Positions 45,555-55,031 of a stretch of 64,000 nt of DNA are shown piece by piece (position 1 is the first letter of the stretch; each line of letters begins with the position of its first letter). Below the pieces are notes generated by a model that did not search any database, was not told the DNA's origin, and worked only from the letters and a program-made list of their open reading frames with translations. A program made the position numbers and the translations under genes. Source of the stretch: Candidatus Thiodiazotropha endoloripes (GTDB lineage: Bacteria > Pseudomonadota > Gammaproteobacteria > Chromatiales > Chromatiaceae); NCBI RefSeq assembly GCF_001708965.1, contig NZ_LVJW01000003.1, positions 1,736,001 to 1,800,000 of the forward strand. The letters are read 5' to 3'.

Positions 45555-46439
45555 TTAAGAGAGGCCGAGTAGGCTCAAATCGAGCTCCCCATCCTTGACT
45601 GGAGGACACCAGTAGTAACTACCACTGACCGGATGGGAAAAGCGAAACAGAGCGTCACATATCCCATCATCTTTACCGGTCATGCGTGTCAACAGTGCTT
45701 CGAAAGCATCCAGGGAGCAGCCGAAGGCAACAAACACCAAGCCAGCCTGATGCTCATCGGCCCAGGGCATGGAACGACGTAAAATGAAGGCTTCCGGTTC
45801 GAAATCCTCCTGTGCCGTACGTTTGACATGGGCGGATGGGGGCGCTTCATCCAACTCCTCGTTGTCACTGATACGTCGGCCAATGATGTTGTCCCGATCC
45901 GTTTGAGGCAGCGATTGGAAGTGATCCAGGTCGTGTATCCACTGCTGTACAGCGACAAAGCTGGAACCATCCATTCCGGGCCCTGCCCCCTGAACGAGAC
46001 CAGCCTTTATGGCTTCCTCACCTTCAGGATTCTCTGTGCCGTCTTCATAGCCGGTCAGATCCCGGCTGTCCTGATATTGGAAGGAATCGATCACCTTTTG
46101 TAGTACAAAGGCTTCACTCAATTCCTGTGTCAAGCCTCGACAGCGCTGTAGCAGTTCGCCCCGGTCATCCCCTTGCAGCCAGATCCATAATGCGGAGGGC
46201 GTCGCCGGTACGGTAAAGCCCGGTCCGCAGAGAACAGGAAATGGCTTCAAGCCGTCGATATCTTTCCCCAGGGCCAATACCAGCTCGAGCCCAAAACCCA
46301 CCACACACTCCTCATGATTGAGCTTTTCTCGCACCAGCCTTCTGATGGTGTCCGAATCGATATCGGGTTTCAGGGTAAATGATAGATAGCGGGCAAGACG
46401 GGGTACCTGGGCAAGGATACCCGGTTGGCAATGCTTCAT
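45555..46439 (-). CDS. Dyp-type haem peroxidase
   Basis: A 294-residue Dyp-type peroxidase. LTGYEDGTENP contains the GxxDG-type distal Asp motif of the family, and DEAPPSAHVKRT supplies the likely proximal haem His. SLPQTDRDNIIGR is another family segment. It has no signal peptide, so it is cytoplasmic or packaged in an encapsulin; no encapsulin gene is adjacent. Confidence 0.9.
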   Translation of the reverse strand: MKHCQPGILAQVPRLARYLSFTLKPDIDSDTIRRLVREKLNHEECVVGFGLELVLALGKDIDGLKPFPVLCGPGFTVPATPSALWIWLQGDDRGELLQRCRGLTQELSEAFVLQKVIDSFQYQDSRDLTGYEDGTENPEGEEAIKAGLVQGAGPGMDGSSFVAVQQWIHDLDHFQSLPQTDRDNIIGRRISDNEELDEAPPSAHVKRTAQEDFEPEAFILRRSMPWADEHQAGLVFVAFGCSLDAFEALLTRMTGKDDGICDALFRFSHPVSGSYYWCPPVKDGELDLSLLGLS

Positions 46440-46985
46440 GGGTCAGCCTGTAATTTGAGATTGGAGTGACCCAATTATAACGCATCGAATCGATATGAAA
46501 TACCACACTACCGAGCATTGGATGAAGGCTGTTCAGTCGATGAGTCTGTCAACAGTTTTGTCTGATTTAGAGTTATTAATTGTTATTGATTATCATTTCC
46601 GACTAAAGATCAGCCAGGTAATTACCTTGCCAAGTGGATTGATGTTTAGATTTCACCATGAGGTAAAGACTATGAAACTGACAGTCAGCCTGTTGTCCTC
46701 CCCTCGCACTGTTGATGGTACTGATCGGAATATTCGATCTTTTTCTACTTGAACAGCTTAAGGAGTGCTGGCAATCAAATGGACTAACTTCTGAGATCTC
46801 TCGCTAATCAATGCGAAGATCAGCATCGGGATCAGTAAATGTTAAGCGTATTTATCCTGAAGAGGGATAACAGTTAGGAGACGTCGTGCGCCTACTAAAC
46901 TGAACTGAGGGAGGGGTATGGCAGATGATTGATCTACCAATAGTCTGTCGAAACTGACAATCAGCAGGTATTAATTATTATTATT
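46440..46985. other. Gene-free stretch after the Dyp peroxidase start
   Basis: About 545 bp between the Dyp peroxidase start and the terminator at 46986. An open frame at 46495-46752 on the plus strand lacks a ribosome site and protein-like composition, so it was not called. No RNA gene or repeat was seen. Confidence 0.5.
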
Positions 46986-47029
46986 TTCAAGTGGCCGCGA
47001 ACCGTAGAAGGTTCGCGGTACCACTTGAA
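46986..47029 (-). terminator. Strong terminator hairpin of the 53-residue gene
   Basis: Arms TTCAAGTGG plus CCGCGAACC (46986-47003) pair with GGTTCGCGG and CCACTTGAA (47010-47029) around a 6-nt loop, with a 2-nt bulge. The stem has 18 bp. It begins one base after the stop codon of the small minus-strand gene and is followed by an AT-rich run. Confidence 0.8.
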
Positions 47030-47191
47030 TCAGGGGCGCTTAGGAGTGGTGTACTCAGCCACTTTCTGAAACGATTCCCAAATGGTATCGTAGCCGACAA
47101 ATCCTTTTTCATTAGCCTCTTTCTGACGAGTGGTCAGATAACGTGATTTACCCTCAGGCACTTTAGGTCTGGTTTTAGGCTGTCCGCTCAT
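47030..47191 (-). CDS. Small basic hypothetical protein (53 aa)
   Basis: A 53-residue open frame starting MSGQPKTRPKVPEGKSRYL and ending in a Lys/Arg/Pro tail. AAGGTG lies 4-5 bp before the ATG, and a strong hairpin follows the stop directly, which together support a real short gene. It is basic and Thr/Lys-rich with no known motif. I do not recognise it. Confidence 0.6.
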   Translation of the reverse strand: MSGQPKTRPKVPEGKSRYLTTRQKEANEKGFVGYDTIWESFQKVAEYTTPKRP

Positions 47192-47446
47192 AATTCACCT
47201 TTTGTTTTGCAGTCGAAATAGTTCGCGTAAGAATCCTATATCGCAACTCTCACGACAACGAATAATTCATAGAGCCTGGATTATATAGCAGCGACTTTTT
47301 GCTGACCAGTCATCACACCCCCTATGATGATTCTAATTTTTTGTGACTGCATATATTAGATTTATTTCTGTTTTTAGGGGGAATTTTGGGTAAAATCCGT
47401 AACTTACTCAATAATACCGTATTTCTTGATAGAGACCCCACAAAAA

Positions 47447-47797
47447 ATGCCACAATATATCTTTGTCTATCTGGGGGGTGAATACCCCACGAGTCCTGAA
47501 GAAGGTCAGAAACATTTCGAGCAGTATCAACAGTGGCTGATCTCCCTCGGTGATGCGGTAGTCAGTCCTGCCATTCCCTTTAAGGATACTCACACTGTAC
47601 AACCCGGTGGTCAGGCCTCCCCTGGTACCATATCAGCCATGTCCGGTATGAGTATCATCCGGGCCGACTCCATGGAACAGGCCCTCGAAGCTGCCAAAAG
47701 CTGCCCTTTTCTGGAGATCAACGGCACCCTGGAAGTGTCTGAAATGATCGAGATGAGCGGTGGTTCTGACCAGGACGGCAGTCAGAAAGCCAATTAA
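47447..47797 (+). CDS. YCII-related domain protein
   Basis: A 116-residue ferredoxin-like-fold protein of the YCII family, with YIFVYLGGEYPTSPEEGQKH at the start, an ISLGDAV segment and SMEQALEAAKSCPFLE, where YCII proteins keep an ADSxEEA-like helix. Function is unknown, probably a small-molecule-binding dimer. The ATG at 47447 was chosen over the upstream TTG. Confidence 0.78.
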   Translation: MPQYIFVYLGGEYPTSPEEGQKHFEQYQQWLISLGDAVVSPAIPFKDTHTVQPGGQASPGTISAMSGMSIIRADSMEQALEAAKSCPFLEINGTLEVSEMIEMSGGSDQDGSQKAN

Positions 47798-47805
47798 ACT
47801 CAGCA

Positions 47806-48858
47806 ATGAAATTTGTCTGTTACGCTGACTGGTCTGAATTGCCGGCCAGCGTCGATCAGCTGTTTGCCTTGACGGAAAAGGAGAGCCTGTTTTTTTCCCG
47901 AACCTGGTTTGAAAACCTACACAAACATGGGTTCGGTGATGACCAGACACTGTTACTGGCCTGTGTAGTTGATGGGGAAAAGGTGGTTGCCCTGCTTCCA
48001 TTGATGCAAACTGGTGGCGAACACGCCTATCCGGTAAAGCACCTCTATACGTCCCTCTACACCCTGCTGATTGAATACAGTGGTAACAGACAGATTCTGG
48101 CGTGCTTGATTGAAGGATTAAGAGCGCTGCCACTCCATTCGCTGCAACTGGAGCCTGTTGCCGAGAATGATTTGAGCCTGCATGAGCTAGAACAAACCAT
48201 GACCTCTTACGGCTACACCTGTCATCGCTACTTCAGTTTTTATAATTGGTATCACCGCACAAACGGGGAGTCTTTTTCCGATTATCTGGCTGCCCGCCCA
48301 TCAAGGGTGAGAAACACTGTCGGACGTAAACAACGCAAGCTCAAACGGGAACAGGATTACCGAATTGAACTCTTCACCAAAGGCCATTTGGATCAGGCTC
48401 TGGCCGATTATCGAGCGGTCTATGATGCCAGTTGGAAGGCCAATGAGGTATTTGAACCTTTTGTTGAGGGTCTGGCCAAAAATCTGTCTGAATCAGGCTG
48501 GTTGAGGCTCGCGATTCTCTATATCAACAACCATCCGGCTGCCGCACAGTTCTGGTTCGTCGCCCACGGTAAGGCCAGTATTTTTAAGCTGGTCTATGAC
48601 GAAGCTTGGAAACGCTACTCACCCGGCACAATTCTACTTGCCTATTTGATGGAACAGGTCATCGACCGAGACAAAGTTGAAGAGATTGACTTTCTCACAG
48701 GTAACGATGCCTACAAACAGGATTGGATGTCGCAACGCCGTCAACGCTGGCGATTGAGCTGTATCGACAATAACCCCCAGACAGCCAGGGGGATCAATCC
48801 TATCAGTGCGCTGAGGGTTAAGCTGAAAAGCTTAAAAGAGAAAGTGTATAATAGTTGA
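47806..48858 (+). CDS. GNAT (CelD/BioF2-like) acetyltransferase
   Basis: A 350-residue protein with the FemAB/CelD-type double-GNAT layout. The core around residues 150-300 has RPSRVRNTVGRKQRKLK, then AQFWFVAHGKASIFKLVYDEAWKRYSPG, the usual acceptor-binding segment, followed by EIDFLTGNDAYKQDW. The substrate is unknown; relatives act on polysaccharides or cell-envelope parts. It follows the YCII gene by 8 bp. Confidence 0.78.
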   Translation: MKFVCYADWSELPASVDQLFALTEKESLFFSRTWFENLHKHGFGDDQTLLLACVVDGEKVVALLPLMQTGGEHAYPVKHLYTSLYTLLIEYSGNRQILACLIEGLRALPLHSLQLEPVAENDLSLHELEQTMTSYGYTCHRYFSFYNWYHRTNGESFSDYLAARPSRVRNTVGRKQRKLKREQDYRIELFTKGHLDQALADYRAVYDASWKANEVFEPFVEGLAKNLSESGWLRLAILYINNHPAAAQFWFVAHGKASIFKLVYDEAWKRYSPGTILLAYLMEQVIDRDKVEEIDFLTGNDAYKQDWMSQRRQRWRLSCIDNNPQTARGINPISALRVKLKSLKEKVYNS

Positions 48859-48884
48859 TTCGGAAAAGATAAAAGAAACTCAAG

Positions 48885-49196
48885 ATGCAACAAATTATTG
48901 ATATCGAGAAATTTGAACAGCTGCAAGAGATACTAGTACAAGAAATCATCGAGCAGATTCGTTTCAAACTGGCCCAAGGCGGTATTACTGGTGACCAATT
49001 AAGAGAGCTGACGGGCGAAATCGCCTTCAGCGTGGCCAGCAGCTTGGATGATCAGGCCAATATCGAACACGATGGAGTCGAAGTTCACCCCTATCTGGCC
49101 TTTATCGGCACAGAGAACGAGGTCATCCACTGCGGGGAAAACTCATATGCCCATGAGTTTGTCGCCGACATCATGAAGAAAGTCTTCAGCAGTTAA
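48885..49196 (+). CDS. Hypothetical protein (103 aa)
   Basis: A 103-residue acidic soluble protein, helical in its first half. I do not recognise it. It starts 26 bp after the acetyltransferase gene and is followed 15 bp later by a second hypothetical, so the three appear to be an operon. No motif points to a function. Confidence 0.65.
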   Translation: MQQIIDIEKFEQLQEILVQEIIEQIRFKLAQGGITGDQLRELTGEIAFSVASSLDDQANIEHDGVEVHPYLAFIGTENEVIHCGENSYAHEFVADIMKKVFSS

Positions 49197-49211
49197 CGGC
49201 AAAGCGCGGAT

Positions 49212-49853
49212 ATGACTACCAAGCTGATACAGAAAGACCTTTTTAAAGGGACTCAGGAGTTTGAGTTGGTCGATGACCATATCGACATTCGAATCAAGGC
49301 ACCGTTTAAAAAAGAGGAGACTCTGACGGTGATGCTCACCGTACTCGATCCGGAGCCAGTAATCAGCCAGTCAGCCCTGCATTTCAATAGCCGGGTGAAT
49401 GGCGAACCGTTAATTTCGCTATTTCTGGGAAAACCGAATACTGACGAGTTCAACGGTTTTGTAAATGCCATAAAACAGAAGGCATTTGAGGAGTTCAATG
49501 CCTTTGCCGGACTTCAGTCCAGCAGCCGATCGGCTGCTGGGAATACCAACACAGATGAGGCTCCAGTAGATTTTGGCGAAGGGGGTGAAGCACAACTGAC
49601 ACAAAATCGGGAACATATTCAAGTCGAGCGAATCGACGAAACCATCGAGTTATTGAAACAGCATTTGGAATTGCGAGACATCGAGCCCCTGGTCTCGGCA
49701 CTGGAGCGTTTAAAAGCCGATACAAACAGTGACGAGAATCTGGCTGGCGTACTGCATGCCTTCAATGAACTGGGCTCCTATCAAGGAGCGGTATTGACCT
49801 ACGCGCCCTATGTGAGCATCCTGCTCTACGACGACCCCTTCAGCAATATGTAG
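49212..49853 (+). CDS. Hypothetical protein (213 aa)
   Basis: A 213-residue soluble protein. The first 105 residues are beta-rich, a short acidic, low-complexity linker follows (about 106-130), and the last 80 residues are helical. No known motif was seen. It is the last gene of the small plus-strand unit that starts with the YCII gene. Confidence 0.65.
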   Translation: MTTKLIQKDLFKGTQEFELVDDHIDIRIKAPFKKEETLTVMLTVLDPEPVISQSALHFNSRVNGEPLISLFLGKPNTDEFNGFVNAIKQKAFEEFNAFAGLQSSSRSAAGNTNTDEAPVDFGEGGEAQLTQNREHIQVERIDETIELLKQHLELRDIEPLVSALERLKADTNSDENLAGVLHAFNELGSYQGAVLTYAPYVSILLYDDPFSNM

Positions 49854-50014
49854 CGGTCAATCAAAACCAGCACTCATATAAGAAAATTAACCGCGAATGC
49901 GCACCAATCACTACAAATTACTTTGGTTATCATTCACTTAGCAGCTTCTATTGATGCAGATTCACGGCGAATTACGTAGATTTGCGGCTAGGCTGACCTG
50001 CTATTCGCTACTCT

Positions 50015-50530
50015 CTAGATTGGCACAATCTTATCGCTGCCCAAGTCGATATCCGGCCCGTTAACCACTTTGGTACCGGCTTCGATTTCCTGTTCAGTAG
50101 CCTCTCTGACTTTGAGGATCTCTAACTTGAAGATCAGATCTCTACCGCACAAGGGGTTGTTGCCATCAACGGTCAGGGTTTTGTCATCCATACGGGTGAC
50201 AATGAACTCCCTGGGTTCGCCCTTTTCGTTCTCCATCAGAATCTTGGTACCGATCTCACGGAACTCTTCCGGCACGTTTTCGATATGATCGGTAAAAACC
50301 AGTCCCTCATCACGGGGACCGTAGATCGTATTACCGTCGATCAGTACTTCAATGATCTCACCTTCTGCCCTGCCCTCAAGTTGTGCCGTAACCTGAGTGG
50401 CGAGAACCTGATCAGCGCCATGTACATAACTGATCGGAAACTCAACAGTTGATAGAACCTGGCCGGTTTTCTCGTCGAGAACCTTATAGTTCAGTTCAAC
50501 GAGTTTATGATGTTGTATGATCTCTTTCAT
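50015..50530 (-). CDS. FKBP-type peptidyl-prolyl isomerase (SlyD-like)
   Basis: A 171-residue SlyD-like protein. The start KLVELNYKVLDEKTG and the C-terminal NPLCGRDLIFKLEILKV, a close match to the SlyD NPLAGKxLxFxVEV motif, place it in this family. The IF (insert-in-flap) domain lies between residues 65 and 130. It lacks the His-rich metal tail of E. coli SlyD. It is a chaperone/isomerase. Confidence 0.87.
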   Translation of the reverse strand: MKEIIQHHKLVELNYKVLDEKTGQVLSTVEFPISYVHGADQVLATQVTAQLEGRAEGEIIEVLIDGNTIYGPRDEGLVFTDHIENVPEEFREIGTKILMENEKGEPREFIVTRMDDKTLTVDGNNPLCGRDLIFKLEILKVREATEQEIEAGTKVVNGPDIDLGSDKIVPI

Positions 50531-50638
50531 GATCGCTTAGGCAACCTCTGATGCAGTCGCTGTCCCGGCGAAAAACGGAACAAATTTGCTGAATCCCGAC
50601 ATGCGCAGGGATAACGAAATGAACTGTTCAGACCTTCC

Positions 50639-50989
50639 TCAGAAAATGGAGGCGGCAAAAATTTTCGGTTCACCTCTTTCGTAACCAACCACCATTCTGC
50701 CGAGCCACTCCCCTTCTCGTTTGGTACTGCGAACTCTGAACAGAAAAGTGACATGCTCGCCACGCCGGATGAATCCCAGGAAGTCATACTTGGTATCCAG
50801 ACTACGAGTCAGTTCGCTTTTGGCAAACTGTTTACCCACTTCGACTTCATTCAGACCGAGCAGTAGATCATAGGAAAAATTACGGATGAATTTTCCATAC
50901 TGCCCCTTGTTGGAGTACTTGATCAGGTCTTCCCACCAGGGAATACCTATGGCCAGAAGCTCTTCGTCTGTATTGTCAATAATATTCAT
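50639..50989 (-). CDS. Hypothetical protein (116 aa)
   Basis: A 116-residue soluble protein, acidic at the N-terminus, then basic and beta-rich with RGEHVTFLFRVRSTKR and LGRMVVGYERGEP. I do not recognise it. It precedes the SlyD-like gene on the same strand by 108 bp. Confidence 0.62.
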   Translation of the reverse strand: MNIIDNTDEELLAIGIPWWEDLIKYSNKGQYGKFIRNFSYDLLLGLNEVEVGKQFAKSELTRSLDTKYDFLGFIRRGEHVTFLFRVRSTKREGEWLGRMVVGYERGEPKIFAASIF

Positions 50990-51139
50990 CTGCTGCTCTG
51001 TGTTTAGGAAAAATCACAAACAATGCGCATTCACAATAGGGTAAAAACCTTTAATTTCTACCAGTTAGTTTAATATCTTCACACTGGACTTTAATTGGCA
51101 AATACCTATTTATACAAGAAATGCAGTTACTTACAAATA

Positions 51140-51175
51140 AAAAAAGAGGCCAACAAGTATATTGGCCCCTCTCTT
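51140..51175 (-). terminator. Rho-independent terminator of aprMBA
   Basis: On the minus strand an 8-bp stem with a small bulge (GAGG-GGCCAA pairing TTGGCC-TC) is followed by seven Ts. It lies 56 bp after the aprA stop. Confidence 0.85.
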
Positions 51176-51230
51176 AAAAGCCAAACAGAAGCCCCACTCA
51201 GGGACTCCTGTCCGGTAGCTTATCGGCTAA

Positions 51231-53135
51231 CTATTTTTCGGTAGCCTTCAGTTCTGCAAGCGCCTTATCTTCGATATCACCAACCAGGTGATACAGAGGT
51301 GCTTTTTCCATGGTGTATTCGCCGGAAACAGGATCACGACGGGATACAGTCAGTACATGCCAGTTATCATCATCCACTTTCATGTGGTCACCGCGGTAGT
51401 AGTAACCAGGCCAGCGAGTCTCCTCACGGAACAGAGTGTGATGAATAACGGCCTCGGAAGCGAGGTGACGATGCTTCAACTCCCATGCACGCAGCAGTTC
51501 ATGGACATTCTCAGCGGCTACCTTCTCAAGATCCTCTTCGAGGGTCTTCATCTTCTTCAGACCGATGTGCAGCAACTTCTCATTGGTCATGTACTGAACG
51601 GTAACACCACCAGCATACTCGTCCATCAGTTTCTGCAGACGATCCAGACCCTGACGTGGGTTGATGTAGTTGGGGTTAACCGAACCGGCAACGATCTCAT
51701 TACGATAGATCTTGTAGTGCTCCATCGGTTTGTAGATATCTTCCTTACGGCGATCGATCTGCTCCTGAGAAACACGAATGCCCTGAGCCTTACCGTCGTC
51801 GATGTACTTACAAGCAGCCTTGGCTGCGAGACGACCCTCGGTGAAAGAACCAGAGGAGAAAGCGTGAGGAGTTCCGCCAACCGCGTCACCTGCGCCGAAC
51901 AGACCTTCGACGGTGGTCATACGGTTGTAGCCCCAGAAGTACTCATCAGGAGAGATATCTTCAGGACCTGAACACCAGGCGCCACAACCAGTGGCGTGAG
52001 AGCCCATGACGTAAGGCTCAGAGGTGGTCAGCTCGGGGTTCTCATACTTGGGGTTAACGTCGGTAGCTGCCCAGAGAACAGCCTGACCAACGGTCATACC
52101 CAGGAAGTTATGCCAGCCGATCTCTTCGAGATGTGGGTCCTGGAAGGCTTCCATGGTGACCATGTGGATAGGACCTTTACCGGAAGCAACCTCGTTGATG
52201 AACGCGTGGTTACGCAGACAGGTTGGAATCGGACGATGTGAAACGTGGGACGCTTCGGTGTCCAGGTAGGCTTTACCCACCATTTTTTCCAGAGCCGGGA
52301 ACCACTTGGATTCGTACTCTTCACCGTCACAGTTCTGGGTGTAGGTCTTGAGATGCAGGAAGTAAGCACCAACAGGGCCGTAACCGTCTTTGAATCGTGC
52401 CAGTACGATACGATTCTCCATCTGAGTCATCTTGGCGCCAGCGCCGATCATCAGACCGTAAGCTGAACCGGAGGACCAAGGAGCGTACCAAACACGACCA
52501 GCACCCTCACCAACGGAGCGAGGCTTGAAGATATTGGAAGCACCACCGGCACCTACGACAACAGTCTTGGATTTGAATACGTGGTAATCACCAGTACGTA
52601 CGTTGAAGCCAACAGCACCGGCAACCCGGTTCTCTTTGGCGTCATCCATCAGCAGGTGGGTAACACAGATACGGTTATAGACCTTGTCTGCAGACTTCTT
52701 GGCAGCCTCAGCCACCAACGGCTTGTAGGACTCACCGTGAATCATGATCTGCCAGCGACCTTCACGCAGGTAGGAACCGGTCTTGGGGTTACGCATGATC
52801 GGCATGCCCCACTCTTCGAACTGATGTACAGCCGAGTCTACGTGGCGAGCCATGTCGAACAACAGATCCTCACGAACCATACCCATCAAGTCGATACGGG
52901 CATAACGTACGTGATCTTCCGGGTTGTTCTCACCGAAGCGAGTACCCATGTAACAGTTGATCGCGTAGAGACCCTGGGCCACAGCACCGGAACGGTCGAT
53001 GTTGGCTTTTTCAGCAATTACGATCTTCTTATCTTTACCCCAGTAGCGCGCTTCGAAAGCCGCACCGGTACCGCCGAGGCCAGCACCAGCGACCAGGATA
53101 TCGATATTGTCTTCTACGATAGTTTTGTAGGCCAT
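51231..53135 (-). CDS. aprA: Adenylylsulfate reductase alpha subunit
   Basis: A 634-residue FAD flavoprotein. The dinucleotide-binding motif DILVAGAGLGGTGAAFEA is near the N-terminus, followed by family segments such as GTRFGENNPEDHVRYARIDLMG and a conserved RCGAWCSGPEDI-like region. With AprB it interconverts APS and sulfite; in sulfur oxidisers it runs in the oxidative direction. Its start overlaps the aprB stop by one base. Confidence 0.97.
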   Translation of the reverse strand: MAYKTIVEDNIDILVAGAGLGGTGAAFEARYWGKDKKIVIAEKANIDRSGAVAQGLYAINCYMGTRFGENNPEDHVRYARIDLMGMVREDLLFDMARHVDSAVHQFEEWGMPIMRNPKTGSYLREGRWQIMIHGESYKPLVAEAAKKSADKVYNRICVTHLLMDDAKENRVAGAVGFNVRTGDYHVFKSKTVVVGAGGASNIFKPRSVGEGAGRVWYAPWSSGSAYGLMIGAGAKMTQMENRIVLARFKDGYGPVGAYFLHLKTYTQNCDGEEYESKWFPALEKMVGKAYLDTEASHVSHRPIPTCLRNHAFINEVASGKGPIHMVTMEAFQDPHLEEIGWHNFLGMTVGQAVLWAATDVNPKYENPELTTSEPYVMGSHATGCGAWCSGPEDISPDEYFWGYNRMTTVEGLFGAGDAVGGTPHAFSSGSFTEGRLAAKAACKYIDDGKAQGIRVSQEQIDRRKEDIYKPMEHYKIYRNEIVAGSVNPNYINPRQGLDRLQKLMDEYAGGVTVQYMTNEKLLHIGLKKMKTLEEDLEKVAAENVHELLRAWELKHRHLASEAVIHHTLFREETRWPGYYYRGDHMKVDDDNWHVLTVSRRDPVSGEYTMEKAPLYHLVGDIEDKALAELKATEK

Positions 53136-53617
53136 TAGTAGTACACCCCTTTTTCCATATGCAAGCCATTGGACTCGAGAGTGTGGATATCACCATCGTC
53201 GAGACGAATGTATTTCGGTTCGTTGTACAGCAGTTGGCTGTCACGCTGATCCTGAGTAGGAGCAGGAACACTGGAGAGTTGAGGAATGTGCTTGCCCCAA
53301 GGCTTAGTGGTGATAGGTGCCAGCAGGTTCAGGTCGGTTTCGCCATTGCGGGATTTGATCCGCCAGGCGATAACACCCTTCTCCTCATCACGAATCACTC
53401 GAACTGAGTGGCCGAGAGGAGCAAAGTCAGCATAACCACGTACGTCAATCGCATGATGCGGACATGCTTTGACGCAGGAGTAGCACTCCCAGCACATGTT
53501 GGGTTCGATGTTGTAAGCACGACGGTAAGTCGGATCGATGTGCATGATGTCTGAAGGGCAGATATCGACACAGTGTCCGCAGCCGTCACAACGGGTCATA
53601 TATACGAATGTTGGCAT
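53135..53617 (-). CDS. aprB: Adenylylsulfate reductase beta subunit
   Basis: A 160-residue iron-sulfur subunit. CDGCGHCVDICPSD and CWECYSCVKACPHH hold two [4Fe-4S] clusters. The C-terminal part wraps around AprA in known structures. It overlaps aprA by one base, so they are coupled; it follows aprM by 31 bp. Confidence 0.97.
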   Translation of the reverse strand: MPTFVYMTRCDGCGHCVDICPSDIMHIDPTYRRAYNIEPNMCWECYSCVKACPHHAIDVRGYADFAPLGHSVRVIRDEEKGVIAWRIKSRNGETDLNLLAPITTKPWGKHIPQLSSVPAPTQDQRDSQLLYNEPKYIRLDDGDIHTLESNGLHMEKGVYY

Positions 53618-53648
53618 AACAGTTCTCTCTTAATTCGGTTGAAACGAC

Positions 53649-54485
53649 TTAGTAGTGCTGAGGCGCTTCACGCTTGATGCCAAGTCCCATGTTCGGTGGG
53701 TTGGTACCCATGTACTCGGGGATATCCGGATAGCGTGACTGCAGTGCAGGATCAGACAATTCACCCAGATCTGGCAGATTCTCTTGCGAGCCGTCCGCTT
53801 TGGTGATTTTCTTCTGATAAGCCGCAGCAGGTTTGAAGAACATGTGGGCAAACTTCGACCAAAGCACAGTACCGAAAAGCGATGTGCTCGAGATAATGAA
53901 CAGTGCGAAGAACAACCAGCCAAGGCCACCGCCCTGAGTTGCGGACCACAGCAAACCGAAAGTGGCGGTAGTCAGCAGAGAGACGATGAAAATGTCGGCT
54001 TTCGCCAGTTTGTACCAGGGCTTGCCCTCGGCAGATACATCAACACGGATAATGAACCAGAACCAGTAACCGCCGATGCAGAGCATGGCTGCGCCAATAT
54101 GCCAAAGCATAGGCCAGATGCCAGCCGAAGCCTCAGTTGGGTAGGCAAAAATCAGCGTTGCCGTGGAGACAACGAAGATGATGAAACCGTACATAGTTAA
54201 AAGGTGTGAAAGCCGGCGCTGCGGATTACAGAATTCAGATGAGGTCAGTACCTCGCTGGCAACTGTCTGCACTGCAAGCGACATTTTCTCACCGCTGCTA
54301 ACGGTACGCTTGGCGTTTTTTTCAGCTTTTTTGGAATTCTCGAAAAAGTACTGAGCACTTTTCTTGTGGATCAAATCGATGATAGTGCCACCGACCACCA
54401 TGATGACCATCAGGATTACGTAAATCTGCATGGTCTCAGGTGAGATAGTTCCGGAAAGCTCGCTGAAGGGATTTGTGGTAAACAT
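53649..54485 (-). CDS. aprM: AprM membrane anchor of APS reductase
   Basis: A 278-residue membrane protein with about five hydrophobic helices: one at the N-terminus (near 20-40), then pairs near 95-145 and 170-210. Its first position in an aprM-aprB-aprA unit is that of the AprM anchor in sulfur-oxidising bacteria. It is expected to link AprBA to the quinone pool. The C-terminal 70 residues are soluble. Confidence 0.9.
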   Translation of the reverse strand: MFTTNPFSELSGTISPETMQIYVILMVIMVVGGTIIDLIHKKSAQYFFENSKKAEKNAKRTVSSGEKMSLAVQTVASEVLTSSEFCNPQRRLSHLLTMYGFIIFVVSTATLIFAYPTEASAGIWPMLWHIGAAMLCIGGYWFWFIIRVDVSAEGKPWYKLAKADIFIVSLLTTATFGLLWSATQGGGLGWLFFALFIISSTSLFGTVLWSKFAHMFFKPAAAYQKKITKADGSQENLPDLGELSDPALQSRYPDIPEYMGTNPPNMGLGIKREAPQHY

Positions 54486-55031
54486 CGTCTCCTCATCTCC
54501 GTGGTTTATTTAGAGCGAGCAATCCTAATAACTTGGAATGATATTCACAAATCAGTAATCCTTGTTAGCTGATTAGCTGAATTAATAAACACTAATACTT
54601 CGAATTAAATCATTTTAATAACAATGAGTTAACTCCTTGTTTATTGTTAATTTAGTAATTTATTCAGGAGATTGGTTGGTGGCTGACAAAAACCTTGACT
54701 CTCGAACGATGTAAATTAACTTTGACTCTGTTGCCGGCCTAATTCTTAAGGATTCTTATTCTTATTTAGATAGACAACAAAATAGACAACTCGGCCACTT
54801 TTCACCCACCTGAAGAGCCGTTTTTTAAGGTCACAGATGCCTCGACTCAGTCTACCGCCTGAATAACAGGTGAGTAACCGCACTTCCTGCGATCAATGAA
54901 CCGATTTTTCAACCGAGGAAAATGAGTATACCCATACTGATATTTTCTATAAATACAATGGTTTACAGAAAATTACCAAGTCACTGCTAAATTCTGCCAC
55001 CGGTTGGAAACAGTGGCAGAATCTGCCGCTA
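54486..55031. other. Upstream region of aprMBA and 3' region of the dihaem gene
   Basis: 546 bp without a gene. The part near 54486-54700 is AT-rich and presumably holds the apr promoter; no clear sigma-70 boxes could be fixed. A hairpin at 54991-55022 closes the dihaem-peroxidase transcript. Confidence 0.55.
54991..55022 (-). terminator. Hairpin after the dihaem peroxidase gene
   Basis: A perfect 10-bp stem, ATTCTGCCAC and GTGGCAGAAT, with a 12-nt loop, 10 bp after the stop of the minus-strand gene. Only a short T-run follows, so termination may be partly Rho-dependent. Confidence 0.65.

Noticed and set aside
46495-46752. Open frame of 85 codons after the Dyp peroxidase start
   Set aside because: No ribosome site, no protein-like pattern and no neighbour context.
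51288-51971. Open frame of 227 codons opposite aprA
   Set aside because: Antisense to aprA; long only because of aprA codon use. No domain seen.
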